From assembly GCA_019321725.1 (NCBI GenBank), contig CM033111.1, positions 3,968,001 through 4,032,000 on the forward strand: a stretch of DNA of 64,000 nt, in the 5' to 3' direction. This document shows positions 21,440 through 33,529 of the stretch, piece after piece. Below the pieces are notes generated by a model that was given only the letters and a program-made list of their open reading frames with translations, ran no database searches and was not told where the DNA came from. Within the stretch, counting starts at the first letter, position 1. Each line of letters begins with the position of its first letter. This DNA is from Paulownia fortunei. Lineage: Eukaryota; Streptophyta; Magnoliopsida; Lamiales; Paulowniaceae. The position numbers were made by a program, and so were the translations under genes.

Positions 21440-24000
21440 TAAATTATTGACATTAGATGACTAGATTGACTATTATAACATTTCAATTATCCTCATCTTG
21501 TGATGATTTTTTCCGTTTATCATGAATATGGAAAATGACAAGAAGATTAAGAAAGACCAAGTTCTAGTATTCATATGCTTACAAGATGACCAACCATTTG
21601 CTTAAGATTTCCACCAATGAGATGCTGAAGCAGCTAAAACTTGGTTACTTGTAATTAAAAAACAATAATAATATTAATAAAATTAAAATATATATATTTT
21701 TTATTACCTAGGTACAACAAAAATTACACCAATTGACATCCTTGTCACGTGAATATGTATTGGCAACCTCAGTTCTATCCATGTTAGATTATTATAAACT
21801 CAAGTTGCGTGCTACAGAAACTCACTAATCACTGAGGACTTGAATAGGGAAATATTTCAAAGCATAACCATTTATTCCTCGAACAATTTTAAGAAATTGC
21901 AGCTTTGACACTTTCACGTGTCTCTCTTATATCGGTTTGATATCGCTCACAAGTTGACTAATAACGTGTCTCTCTTAGAATTTAAGTTTCAAAAATACAC
22001 ACGCACGTGTAAAATAGAAAACGGGAGAGAAAAAAACACCGATCGCATCGAAATGATCTTTAATTTTATTTAATTAAAATATATAATCTTTTAAAATCTG
22101 AGTTTTGCATTTTGAAATCAAAATTATGTAATTTTTCTTTTCTACAAATGTGATAAGACCTTGCATAGGTCAAGTTACTGGAAAATGAAGTTAAAATATT
22201 ACAACTCGGTTATATCTTCTACATTAGTAATAAAGAAAAAACCTAATATAGAGGAGTAAATAGTTGGATTTTTTTTATTTTTTATTCAAGACCATTGAGC
22301 CTATATTTGCTAGGAAAACATGAAAATGGAGTTAACGTAATTCGAATGTGTGTAAGTGTGTAAATAGAGTTGCAAATGTGTTAAACTCAATTTGAATTTT
22401 TATAAATTTTTGGGCTCAAGTTTAATTTTGTTTTAAAAATTTTGAGATCCAGATCACCCTATACAAAAAATATAATTAGACATTTGAATTAATATGAACT
22501 GTATTAAATAAATTATATCACAATTATAAATACAAAACTTATAAAATATAAAGCTTGGGAGCAGCTCACAAGCATTCAATGACTTACATTTTGACTAACT
22601 CAAAAAACTCCTTCAAGTCAAGTTTTACTTGATTCCGCTCACTCATCTTACAACTTTATATATAATATTTTTTGCACTTTTTTGAAATTTCTACAGATAC
22701 ATAAACATTAATTATATCCAAGAAAAGGGATCACTGATATAAAAGAATGATTGAGGAAAAAAAAAAGAAATTGTAGAGAAATGAAGTTGAGAATCTAATT
22801 TAATGGGTCATAAAAGCTAGGAGATTGTGCTTTCACGTCGAGAATGCACGCCACATTTCATGATAGATCAAACTAACTACCACAAATCCCAAATCTTCTT
22901 AATATGTCCCACATAAATCTTAAAGGAGCCCACAGTCTAGTGATTTTCAGCAAATTATTAGATGATAATGATAACAATCAATTGACAAAGTCTATGTTCA
23001 CAAAAAGTCCTTAATGGAGGTTTTCTTTCTATCTTATGATTTGAAAATCTTGTTATATGATTATGGTTTCGTTTTTGGTCTCGTTCGTTCTAATGTATAT
23101 TTAACATAAGTTTTCTTATCATTTGTACTTTTTACTGTATAATTTTGATTTTTACATAGTATTTACAGTAAACGTCACTCCACATATTATTTATCAATTG
23201 TCAAATCCTCATCTTTTTGTATCGAGAATTTTATATTTGCTAATGGTGTAGTGTCACCATCTCTTGCTATCTTGAATATTGATTTTGCCTACTTATTAAA
23301 GGAGGAGAAAGGAAATTCATGATGATTAGTTTGATAGTAAGATATTGATCATTTATAAAAATTTCAAGCCGCACCCTATACTTTGTATTAATTCGCCATA
23401 ATTGCTTCCCATAATATGACTGCCCAAGTGGCAAAAATCTTGCATTTCTTACAAGTAGCTATATTAATTTAGACAAGGATCAAATTTCGATGGAGAGATC
23501 CATCACTAAATTAAATGAGCTGGACTACACCTTGTAGTTCAAATGAACTCAAAATATCGTTGTCACTTGGAAGGGCAATATTGACATAAATGGAGTTTGC
23601 AATCGACTTTTATTGTCATAGCCCAATTCTCCTTCAATCATTGTCAACGGCTTCACCTAAGCCCCCAGCATTTAGAAGACCTAGCTCATTGTTGCATAAA
23701 TAAGGCTTGTACATGTTAATTAGTGCAATATAATAAATATTATAATAAAAAATCATATCGTATATAACTAATAATGATCAAATTAAGTTATTTTTTATAT
23801 GCATCAGTTTTACATAAATTCTCTATATTTTTTTTTTATTATTATATAATGCATTATCACATAATTTAAACTATATTTGATATTTGACGAGCAATCAACC
23901 ATATTTCAGGTTGAGTCTTATTAATCTTAAATATCGAACATCTTTTAATTATATATCATTATTAACTTTTCCAAATTCGTCATAAAGCAAACTATTACAT
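21440..24000. other. AT-rich intergenic region without a recognisable gene
   Basis: No supported exon was seen. A copy of a dispersed AT-rich repeat lies at about 22370-22640. The stretch 23480-23720 is somewhat less AT-rich but gives no recognisable protein in any frame; it may be the decayed upstream part of the LINE fragment that follows. Confidence 0.5.
22370..22640. repeat. Dispersed AT-rich repeat, GGGCTCAAG / CTTGGGAGC-ended family
   Basis: An AT-rich core is flanked by phrases such as GGGCTCAAGTTTAATTTTG and CTTCAAGTCAAGTTTTACTTG. The ends resemble those of blocks at 30010-30560 and 43260-43740, where GAGCTTGA-type sequences also flank an AT-rich core. This is probably an old DNA-transposon derivative. 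Confidence 0.3.
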
Positions 24001-24002
24001 AT

Positions 24003-24323
24003 GCGACCGTGGTAGAGGGCCTTCAATTATGCCGAAACAAGGGATTATTACAGATTTGGGTAGAGCTTGATGCCCAAATTATTATTCAGGTGCTAAAAGG
24101 ATCGGTTGCAGTCATTTCCACAGAAGCTTTTATTTAAATTCCATTCGAGATATTAGTATATGGACATTAAGATCACACCATCTTCAAATAAGGCAATCAG
24201 ATTGCAGATTCACTTGCTAACCGCGCTTGTCAAACACAACAATTCAAGACATGGATTTCGACAGAAAGGCCTAAATACACTAAACTAGATAAATGGAATT
24301 TTACTTCTTTTCGATTTAAATGA
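24003..24323 (+). pseudogene. LINE RNase H-like domain remnant
   Basis: One frame starting at 24003 reads through a plant RNase H-like (RVT_3) domain of the kind found at the C-terminus of LINE polyproteins: LQLCRNKGLLQIWVELDAQI, then after three in-frame stops GNQIADSLANRACQ. The acidic residue in VELDAQ and the GNQIADSLANR block are the recognisable marks. Three stops in about 100 codons make it clearly non-functional. Upstream reverse transcriptase is not recognisable. An autonomous LINE would be several kilobases, so this is a 5'-truncated and decayed copy. Confidence 0.7.
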
Positions 24324-24329
24324 TTTATT

Positions 24330-27300
24330 ATAAGGGAGTATTACTCCTTCTTTTCAGTATTTCATTTAAAACATATACTTGTATTCTCATTGATTATTAT
24401 AATAAACAGATAGAAATTTATGCTTATCTCCCGCAACACAAAAGGATTTGAGCTAAAAATTGAATATATATATATATATATATTCAAACTTCGACCCTAC
24501 TTCAATTTTAAAATGGTTTAGCTCAAATATAAAAGGGCCAAGGCTAGGCTAGTTCGATGGACAATCATAAAGCTGAGCTTGGTCTTTGTAGGAGAATGTT
24601 GTTAACGTTGTGATAAATTTCTCCGAAAAAGAAGCAGTCAACATTCTTAGGTGAAGATTGTGATCCTTTTTGAAAGAAATGCACGTGCATTGAACATGAA
24701 ATGCAGGAAAACTATTGTCAACAAAAATTGCTAAAAAGATGTAGAAAATTTTTGGAATAAGAATTCAGTGGAATTAACTTTCAATTGTCAACTCTCTTGA
24801 TCATTGCAATTTATGCATTTGGCAGACATTTGACCAAAGGTTGCGCTTGCTTTAACCTTTTTTTTTTGATTTTTTTTTTTTATAACTAAATATCACTTCT
24901 GCCCTAAAACTTTTTTAGGAGTTTTCAAAAACTCTTACCCCTAAAACCTTTGATAAGATAAATAACAGAATTTTTACAACAACAAGCTTCCTCCCACACA
25001 CGTACCTTATCTTTCAGAATAAATTCTGTTTTTCAAGAGTCCATGAAAATTCGAACTTATATATTACGACTGTCAGTGAAGAAAACACCACGTCCTTTGC
25101 CGACTTAGTTATGCCACATATCGTTTTTTTTTTCCTACAACTTTTTAATCTAACATTTCATTGTCTTTGGCTCAATAATTCACATTCGCCCATTTACACT
25201 TTGGTGATTAATTGGGATCTTGAGTTGCAAAAATTAAGAAAGAAAATTCAAGTCTACATCATGAAATACAAATTTTGATTTTTGAACCTCCTTTTCAAAG
25301 TTCTACAGTAGATTTTGACGTTTTATGGCCACCCTGTGGAAGTTTAGTTCTCTTATCTCAATAGTATGATAATGTCATGTGCGGGTGCCCTTGTCCCTTA
25401 CTTATGAAGTTTAATTATATTCCATCAAATAATTTTCCAAATCCACATCATAATATGATAATCCAAAGTTAATTGGATATTTTCTTTTGATTTTCACCAA
25501 CGGATAATGTTTTTTCTATTATTATTACTTGTTTTTTCTTGCTACTGTATCGATTTATATACCTTGTATATCTCATTTTAAACAAAGTAAAAAAAAATTA
25601 AAATAGATAATCGATTACCATACCATCAATAAAATATTTTAATTTTTTAGACAACAATAGTAATTTGTACACAATTAACATATTGCTTGAAATTATAGGA
25701 ATTTCTGTAACACAAACAATAACCTTACTCAAACCCAGTCAAGTGACATTAAAATAAAAAAGATCAATGATATTCCATTGACTAAGCAGCGAGGTAACAA
25801 AAATTTCCATATGTTGTCGGTCTTCCCCTCCTCCTAAAATACACCAAAAAAATTCCACATTCCACATTCCACCAGACCCGAAGAAACTAATGCATAGTGA
25901 ATGAGGTTTCCTAGGCGCACCACACCCACAATCCACAGGGCATTGCCAAATTAATTTTCGTTTTAACAAAAAATTAATTCACTAGAACCAAAGTATTTTT
26001 TGCCTCCAATATATAAGAAATTCATGGGGCCATGCGACGAAACTCCACGCCTCCTGTCACATTTAGCATTTCCAATTTTCAAGCCTTAGCAGCCAATCGG
26101 GTGTGGGTCAAGAAACAAACCCCCCACCACCACCACCACACGCGAGGTCGGTGCACCACTTTGGAATTCAACTGGGTCCCACCCTTGTGGTCCCTAAATG
26201 CGGAGGCACTATGTCATGGTTTCATCATAATTCACAAAGCAAATGACCAGTACAATATAATGCCTTTTTTTTTTTTTTTTCTTGAAATGTATTCTGTTGC
26301 TCGTTGTATGGATTGATCACTAAGCTAAGTTGAACTTCCCCAATATATACAGTATATAAATATTTAAGCATTAGTACTATTTTACTTACCAACATATGAA
26401 TGGTAATGCACATTTATATATCATTCAAAATAAATTCGATTTATGAAATTACGAACTTCACATTATTTGAAGTTTGAACCCTAATCACATAAATATAAAA
26501 AAGCAGTTAGATTTATTGAAGTGATACTTAATTATAAATTTTTGATTCCTAAATTAAATCAATATCAATTAAAATGATCAAACAAACAGGTGGGAAAGAC
26601 TAAACATAGTGAGAGTATTGAATACATATATTTAATACTACATCTTAGCCGCACAATAATATTGCAAGTGATTTTATTACAATCAAGTAAAGATTAATGT
26701 GTACATTGTGTGTGTATAGGAATTCAAATCCTAATTTGAATCAAATTCAAGTCGGTTCGACGGAAAAACATACGGATTCCATTCAATTTTCCTTGTATTG
26801 TAGGGGCGATTTGGTCTTCTTACTTGGGATATTTATTACCCACATCAATATTATTGCCACTTTAGGAGAATCATTCAATGATCCTCTCCGATAATTCCAA
26901 AGATCTACTTCAGTGCAAACCTAACTCAAGAATAATGACCTGCAAATTCCCCTCGAACACTATCAAAACGTGAAGGCCTAATTAATCATGAATTTCAACT
27001 GATTTTACTTTCACCACATAATTAAAGGGTGTCTTTTTGCTAATCCTACCAAAAGCCTAACGCACATGCATCCATACTAATTAATTGTGAATATGAGTGA
27101 ACACAATGATTCAACCATGAAATCATTTGTTTTCATCTGTCAAAATCATTCCCTCTTATTTTTAATTTTGTCAGTCTTATCCTTTTGATGGAATTGTGGT
27201 GACAACTTCTACTAAATGAAGGACAATTTGGTATTTATGTACAAAAAAATATTTAATAAAATAAAAAAAATCACAATTGTTTTTTAAATTTTAATTAAAT

Positions 27301-28680
27301 GTCTATTAAATTACAATCAATTAACAACTAATAGGTAGACAAAGACATGTATATTAATGAGATTCAAACTCAAGATATCATAATTTTACAAATCAACTTT
27401 ACCACATGAGTTAGGCGAAGAAGTAGAAATTATTTCATTACATTGTTGCATGGTAGGAGATTTTCTTACTTGGTGGCTATAAATTAATATAAAAAAGATT
27501 AATTTTCCTTTTGGGATAGGATATGTAAACATTCACTAGAAGCTTTCTAAGGGTAAAGTTGTGGCCTTGGTTATGTGGGTAAGATTTATGATTGAAAAAA
27601 GAAATTAAAAAATATCCCATGCCACATGAAAGAGATGAGAGGTGGCGGCAAAACTCATTTCCTAACAAGAAAAACAAAGTCGAAATTGTTGGGAAATTTA
27701 GAGACGTAGAATTATTATATATATTTATTACTTTTTGTAATATATTCAAAAATTTATCGTACAATACAAAATTAAATATTCACCTTTTTCTTGGTCGCAA
27801 AAGAAATGTGATACATCTAAACAAAAATTCTTCATGACATCGGGCAACTAATTGAAGACAAAAAATTAATCATTAGTACTAATAAATACATTACAAAATG
27901 CAGTATATTATTGACTTACTATACTTTTGAAACATAGCAAATATATTAAGTAATCTAATATATGGGTATTTTAGTAATCTAATACCTTTCATTTGCTAGA
28001 ATTAATCAATGAACTTTGATCGAAAGTATAACAGCGATAAAATTAAAAATTTCAAGAATAATTTTGATAGATTCTTAAAATTTCGAGACAATTTAAATTA
28101 ATCCCTAATTAATGATTGATACAAATATAAGGAGTAGCATGTATATTGTGAATCAGAACACCGCCCATAAGGCTTTTTATGCTTTGTTCGGGAGTCACTC
28201 TCCCTTGGTCGCTTTCTATTTCAAATTTTAGGTCCATAGGATTATCCTCCCTACGATACATAGGTTATTTCTACAGTTGAGTCAAACTTGACACGTAAGA
28301 TGTGACAGGAATTGTGTCGGCTGAAAAGAGATTAAATTCTTGGTCATCTATTAAAAGAACGATTGTGAAAGTTATTATTGTTAATTTAATAATGATAATC
28401 TATTGGGTGTTGGAGAGAGACGACACAAACTACATTTTAAAGAATATTTATATATGTATCTATTTATGCTTTTGATGGATTTTTTTTTTTTTTTTTTTTG
28501 TAATTTTCTCTTTCCGTCAATTGATCAAATTGCCCCTTCACGGGTGGTGTGGCAAGGTTATAATTTTAAAGAAAAAAAAAAGAGTGGGCACTTTGCTAGT
28601 TTACTACTGGTATTATGTTAACCAACTGCACTCTTTTGTTAATAAACCATATTTTAAAGAATATATGCAAGTGCCACAAA
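24330..28680. other. AT-rich intergenic region without a recognisable gene
   Basis: No supported exon. A TA run is at about 24466-24483, a CCA trinucleotide run at 26119-26140, and long T-runs at 26262-26280 and 28479-28499. The less AT-rich stretch 25850-26200 holds open frames on both strands but no recognisable domain. Confidence 0.55.
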
Positions 28681-28689
28681 TATCAAGAA

Positions 28690-28950
28690 AATATAATATT
28701 AATTATAAAATATCAAATAATAATTTTAAAATGGATGTAACATATATGCACATAACTTATGGTGATAATTACGGTTAACAGTGATAATATATATGCACAA
28801 TTTTTCTATCAATCATTATCAATATATGATAATTTTTTGTCCGTAAAAATTATTATTATGATACTTAAAACATATATAATTAATGATAATTTTGATATTA
28901 TCAATGCATATCTTGTCACTATAATTCTATTCTTGATAGCAAAATTATTT
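28690..28950. repeat. AT-rich MITE-like repeat with GTGATAATT motifs
   Basis: Short motifs such as GGTGATAATT, CAGTGATAATAT, TATTATCAATGC and TTGTCACTAT recur in alternating orientation. The composition and motifs match the blocks at 20-400 and 10080-10310, suggesting one family of non-autonomous elements. No coding potential. Boundaries are approximate. Confidence 0.3.
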
Positions 28951-28959
28951 TTTTCTTTA

Positions 28960-30005
28960 AGAGGGGAGGGAGAGAGCTGGGGCGAGGTGCATGCCCAAAA
29001 AATAGCCTCTTAGAAATGCTATGAATTTCCTTTTCACTATGCAAAATTTCTCCATTGAAATAGTCTATTTGTCAATTAGATTCATAGGTGATATGATTTC
29101 TGCATCCTCTCTCTTTCAGCCGACAAACCTCCAAGTCTATATTACATGTCAAGGTCTGATGTTACATGAAATATAATGAATGCTAAGGCCCTAAAAGTCG
29201 AAAAATAAAGTGCCTAAAGGGAATTAAAGTGAGAAACGATGTATGGAACAAGGTCACATGTTTTGGTACACACAACCCCCTTATATTTTCAAATTGTAAT
29301 GAATATATATTTTGAATAGACTTGAGATCCTAGTAATTCAAAAATAACGAACCACTGAAACTACATTAACCTACTATTTATCAATGTAGACACGTAGAAT
29401 CGCACGACACAAACACACACTCCATTCCTTTTAAGGCATTTGGGACTTTGGTTCATTGTTAATGTGAAGAGCTGAGAATTCATGCTGCTATTATCTCTAC
29501 ATTATTGCTTGGTCACAATTTTAAATGTTGATGATACTAATTCTTGCTGCTGGGATGGTGAGAAATAAAGTATTGATTTGAAATTAGTCAATACATATGG
29601 GAAAAAAATAATAATAATTAGTGATAATTAATAAAAAAGAAAAAAAAAAAAGAAACACAAGGGTGCCACCTAACTTCACATGACCAAAAAAGTTATTGAG
29701 TGTATCAAAAGAGATCTTGAATGGAGGAGGGTCTTCTCCATTGCAATATTTTTGAGTCCATAAAAATAAACTTTTATTTTACATAGTATAATAATGCTTT
29801 ATAGTCAGTCCATTATTTTGAAATGGAGTACTTTTCAACTCAACCATGCTTGCAAATATCCATTAAATAGGATGAAAGATAATGAGAAAACTGCAGACTA
29901 CGAAATTAGCTATGTGGTTACTAACTTGATAATTGTTTACACACCAGGCTAATTAACGACAATTTTTTTTTTTTTTATCTAAAACATAATTTAATATTTA
30001 ATGAA
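28960..30005. other. Intergenic region without a recognisable gene
   Basis: Nothing recognisable was found on either strand apart from A- and T-runs near 29640 and 29965. Confidence 0.5.
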
Positions 30006-30009
30006 GGGA

Positions 30010-30560
30010 CCCAAGATGAGTCAAGTCGATTCAAGTGAGGCTCGACTTGACTTCGAGTTTTTTAAATTCGAATTCAAACTTTTTTATAACCCGAAGTTGA
30101 GCAGAAATATGGGTGCTTGAAATTTCACGAGTATTTTTTTAGTTATTTTTATGATTTAATATATTAAAATTTTGTTATCAATAATAAAAGTGGTAATAAT
30201 ATCCAATATAATCATAGTTCTTCTTCTTCTTCTTCTTGAAACCAATAATGATGATAATAATAAATTTATATAATCATAAGTCTTTAGTAATTCTGTATTG
30301 TAATAATTCCATATTATAGTTATAAACTGAATAGCGATTTTAAATTAAATTTTAGTTATATAATATTATAACAAAAAAATATTAATGATAAATAACAGTA
30401 GTAATAATTGTATTTAAGATTTTAATGTACAATTCACATTTATTCAATTATCACAATTATAGTGAGCTCGAGCTTGAACAAGCACAAATCTAAAAGAGTC
30501 GAGCTAAATTTTTGTAGCCGAGTTTGAATATAAGATAAGAGCTCAAGCAGCAAAAGTAAT
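30010..30560. repeat. Dispersed AT-rich repeat with GAGCTCGAGCTTGA-like ends
   Basis: The left end reads GTGAGGCTCGACTTGACTTC and the right end carries GTGAGCTCGAGCTTGAAC. Between them is a very AT-rich core with ATAATGATGATAATAATAAA and a CTT trinucleotide run at 30219-30237. The core phrase GATGATAATAATAAATTTAT recurs in the block at 43260-43740, so the two are copies of one family. No coding potential; probably a DNA-transposon derivative. Confidence 0.45.
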
Positions 30561-30569
30561 TTAATTACA

Positions 30570-31950
30570 CTCTTCTTTACATGTACGGAATTTACTAAAG
30601 CCTAACATGCAAAACTCTTATTCATAATTGATTGAAGGTAAAATTTTAATTCAGAACCTCTAAATAATTTTATAATAAATTGTCATGTTATTTAAATGTT
30701 TAATTTATCAAGAGAAGAGAATTTTCTATTCTTTATTTTAATGTCTACCTAAGGATTTGAGTACTTGAGTCAAAGAGCAACCGGTAAGTGGTAAAAGAAT
30801 TTACCAGCGCGACCGTACGGAATTGTGGTTTTTAATGTAGCTGTTTCAGCCCACCACCTTAGGGATTCAGGGCGATAATGCAGGCGATCGTTGCTTTGAA
30901 TAAGGTCTTGTTTGGCACCCCCGAATGAATTACTACGTAGCCAATTGATATTAACACACTCATTCATATTAGAATAAAAAAGTAATCAATCGGTATTAAT
31001 TAGAAAAATTAGATTTTTAAAGTGTTACACTCTCCCTTTATTCAAAATTTGCTATAATACAAATTCAAACTATTTATTTTTTTAACTAATTTGTTCGATC
31101 GATCTTATTGATTATTACTCAATTCTTAATATTTGTATCTCATATTTTTGAAATAAAATAAAAAATATATTAAATTATCTATTATTGCACTTAAAAAAGG
31201 AATTAAAAAACTAACTGGTCAACAACACGAGCAAATCTATAATTTTGAGATGGATGAAATTATTAGTAGCAGCCTTTTATTTTATTTTATTTTTTTTATG
31301 AAGCTTGTTTGCTTAATTGTTGAACCCAAAAAAACAAAAAAAGAATTAAGTATTTAAATATCATGGAAATAATTAATAGTAAAAGAATTCTTAGTCCACC
31401 ATGATAAGTACCCTCAAAAAGGCATTGCTCACTTCTAGTCTAAGAGATTAGATTCTACAAAATAATAAGAATGTAAATAGACCAAGTATTTAGCCAGGTC
31501 GGTAGTTAGTAGTGATTATATAAAAAGAAAATGAAAATTAAATTTTCGCCTGTTGGTGAAAAGGAACAAATTATATTATGGGGAAATTGGTGCAAAGAGC
31601 AGTCCTCACAAGTGAGGCAACTCCTTCAGCCCACCGTCCAACCCTCTCATTTCGTACACTCGTTCGTTGTCCCAAAAACCAAATAAAACAGAGAGAAATA
31701 CCAGTCCAGGTTTAGCATGCATATGCAATCTTGAAAAAAAAACCATGTCTTGATGAATGATTATCTGAAGGAGTTGAGGTTTCATGAGAAAGAAAAAGAA
31801 GAGAGAGTAAGAGGTAGCCAAGAAGCAGCTGAAAGATATGCAGAAAAAATGATGGCATGAAGAACGAGCAGAGCTAGTATATGTGTATTCATCACTCCCA
31901 ACGGGCAACAGCTCCAGACAAAAAAAGACCCCCCCATCAAAACTCACACA
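30570..31950. other. Intergenic region with one GC-rich island
   Basis: No gene is recognised. The segment 30775-30965 is noticeably GC-richer than its surroundings and open on the minus strand for 65 codons, but matches nothing I know. From 31600 to 32134 the DNA is less AT-rich and probably serves as promoter and leader of the isopentenyltransferase gene. Confidence 0.5.
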
Positions 31951-32134
31951 CTACACACACTGTCACTCAACTCTCTGCGTAACATAACAAACAACCAACC
32001 CGTACCAAACCTTCATCCACTCTTCGTTCCCCTTTGATCAGGTACCACAACATCTGTACTACCATTACACACACATCATATACATATATACATACACACA
32101 CATCTCTTCTGCTATTTATTGTTTGTTTTTCCCT

Positions 32135-33205
32135 ATGAGAGGATTATCAGTGTTTCCAACAACTCATCACTTTCCTTACAAAAATCACAATACCCTCCTC
32201 TCCCTCTCCTTTTCAAAAAAACCCTTCTCCAGGTGGGCCCGCATGGCGTCCACCACTACCACAACCGCCACAGCAATTGCAACCACAACCGCCCGCCGCC
32301 ACAAGAAAATCATCGTCATAATGGGGCCTACAGGCTGCGGAAAATCCAAACTTTCTGTTGACTTAGCCTCAAGATTCTTCCCTTCATCGGAAATCATCAA
32401 CTCAGACAAAATCCAAGTGTACCGTGGCCTCGACATCACTACCAACAAAATCCCGTTACCAGAACGCAAGAACGTCCCCCATCATCTCCTCGGTGAGTTC
32501 GACTCGTCCAAGTCACATCCCGAGTTCACCCCCTCCGACTTCCGCTCTTCTGCTTCGTTAACCATTTCGCAAATTCTCTCCCACCGTAAAATACCCTTTA
32601 TCGTGGGCGGATCAAACTCGTTCATCTACGCATTATTGGCTAAGAAATTCAACCCCGAGTTAGACGTGTTCAGCGAGTCAAACTCGGAGGTAAACCCAGT
32701 CTTCTGTAAAGAGCTGAGATACAGCTGTTGTTTCATCTGGGTCGACGTCTCGCCACCAGTACTAAATGAATACTTGGTGAAACGAGTTGATGACATGCTT
32801 GACTCGGGGATGTTCGAGGAGTTAGCCGAGTATTTCGCTAATCCCGAGTCGAACTCGGTGAGTCAATGCGGGTTGAAGAAGGCGATAGGAGTGCCAGAGT
32901 TCGAGAGATACTTCAAGAGGTTTCAAAATAAAGGGCAGGACTGGAGGATTGATGATGACGTGGAAAAAAAGAGAGCGTACGAGGAGGCAGTGAGGGCCAT
33001 CAAGGACAACACGTGTCAGCTGGCGAAGAGGCAGCTCGGGAAGATCCTACGGCTGAGGGACGCCGCCGGTTGGGACTTAAAGAGGGTGGATGCGACAGCG
33101 TCGTTGAGGGCCGCGATGGGCGGCGGGAGGAGGGTGGCGGATATTTGGGAAAGACAGGTGGTGGAACCGAGCGTGAAGATTGTGAAGCGGTTCTTGATGG
33201 AGTAG
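32135..33205 (+). CDS. IPT: Adenylate isopentenyltransferase (cytokinin synthesis)
   Basis: Transfers the isopentenyl group of dimethylallyl diphosphate to ATP/ADP, the first committed step of isoprenoid cytokinin synthesis, usually in plastids. It is a single exon, as is usual for the plant adenylate IPT group, and encodes 356 residues from the ATG at 32135. The P-loop GPTGCGKS falls at about residues 64-71, followed by SEIINSDKIQVYRGLDITTN, NVPHHLLGEF and IVGGSNSFIYALL, all family hallmarks. The first 55 residues are Ser/Thr/Arg-rich with few acidic residues, like a plastid transit peptide, which favours ATG 32135 over the alternative ATG at 32243 (320 residues). The full C-terminal domain is present with no frameshift. 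The GC-rich coding sequence contrasts with the flanks. The tRNA-type IPT is less likely because there is no C-terminal zinc-finger extension. Which IPT paralogue it is remains open. Confidence 0.93.
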   Translation: MRGLSVFPTTHHFPYKNHNTLLSLSFSKKPFSRWARMASTTTTTATAIATTTARRHKKIIVIMGPTGCGKSKLSVDLASRFFPSSEIINSDKIQVYRGLDITTNKIPLPERKNVPHHLLGEFDSSKSHPEFTPSDFRSSASLTISQILSHRKIPFIVGGSNSFIYALLAKKFNPELDVFSESNSEVNPVFCKELRYSCCFIWVDVSPPVLNEYLVKRVDDMLDSGMFEELAEYFANPESNSVSQCGLKKAIGVPEFERYFKRFQNKGQDWRIDDDVEKKRAYEEAVRAIKDNTCQLAKRQLGKILRLRDAAGWDLKRVDATASLRAAMGGGRRVADIWERQVVEPSVKIVKRFLME

Positions 33206-33339
33206 GTTTCCCAGCTCCTCCACAGTGAACAATTCCACCCACCTCCCTCTTGTTTGTTAAGAGTAATTATTTCCACTTTTTTTTGAAAAACAAAATATTT
33301 TCTACTTTTTTTTGTGTAAAAGTTTTACAAATTTCTATT

Positions 33340-33392
33340 TTCGGGGAGGGGGTGGGGTTGTGGGGGAGGGGGAGGGGGAGGGGGTGGGGTTT
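33340..33392 (+). repeat. G-rich tract in the probable 3' UTR of IPT, potential G-quadruplex
   Basis: About 135 bp after the IPT stop codon the mRNA strand carries a series of G-runs of four to five (GGGGAGGGGGTGGGG, then GGGGGAGGGGGAGGGGG), separated by one to a few bases. This matches the pattern for a stable RNA or DNA G-quadruplex. G-rich runs continue more loosely to about 33520. Confidence 0.75.
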
Positions 33393-33529
33393 GATATATT
33401 TGGGGTGGTACTGGTGGAGGGGCGACCAATTTTGGGGTATTAGGCCGCCCTTTGAGATGCTGAATATGTGGGCTTTTTTTTTCTTCCTTTTACTTATTTT
33501 GGGTTGTGGGGGAGGCACATTCTGCTAAC

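Noticed and set aside
24900..24960. Short CTTTT/AAAAC inverted runs near 24.9 kb as a terminator-like hairpin
   Set aside because: Plant nuclear genes do not use such terminators and no gene ends here.
32119..33276. Several frames of 70-94 codons overlapping the IPT gene on both strands
   Set aside because: Shadows of a GC-rich coding exon; none shows a domain.
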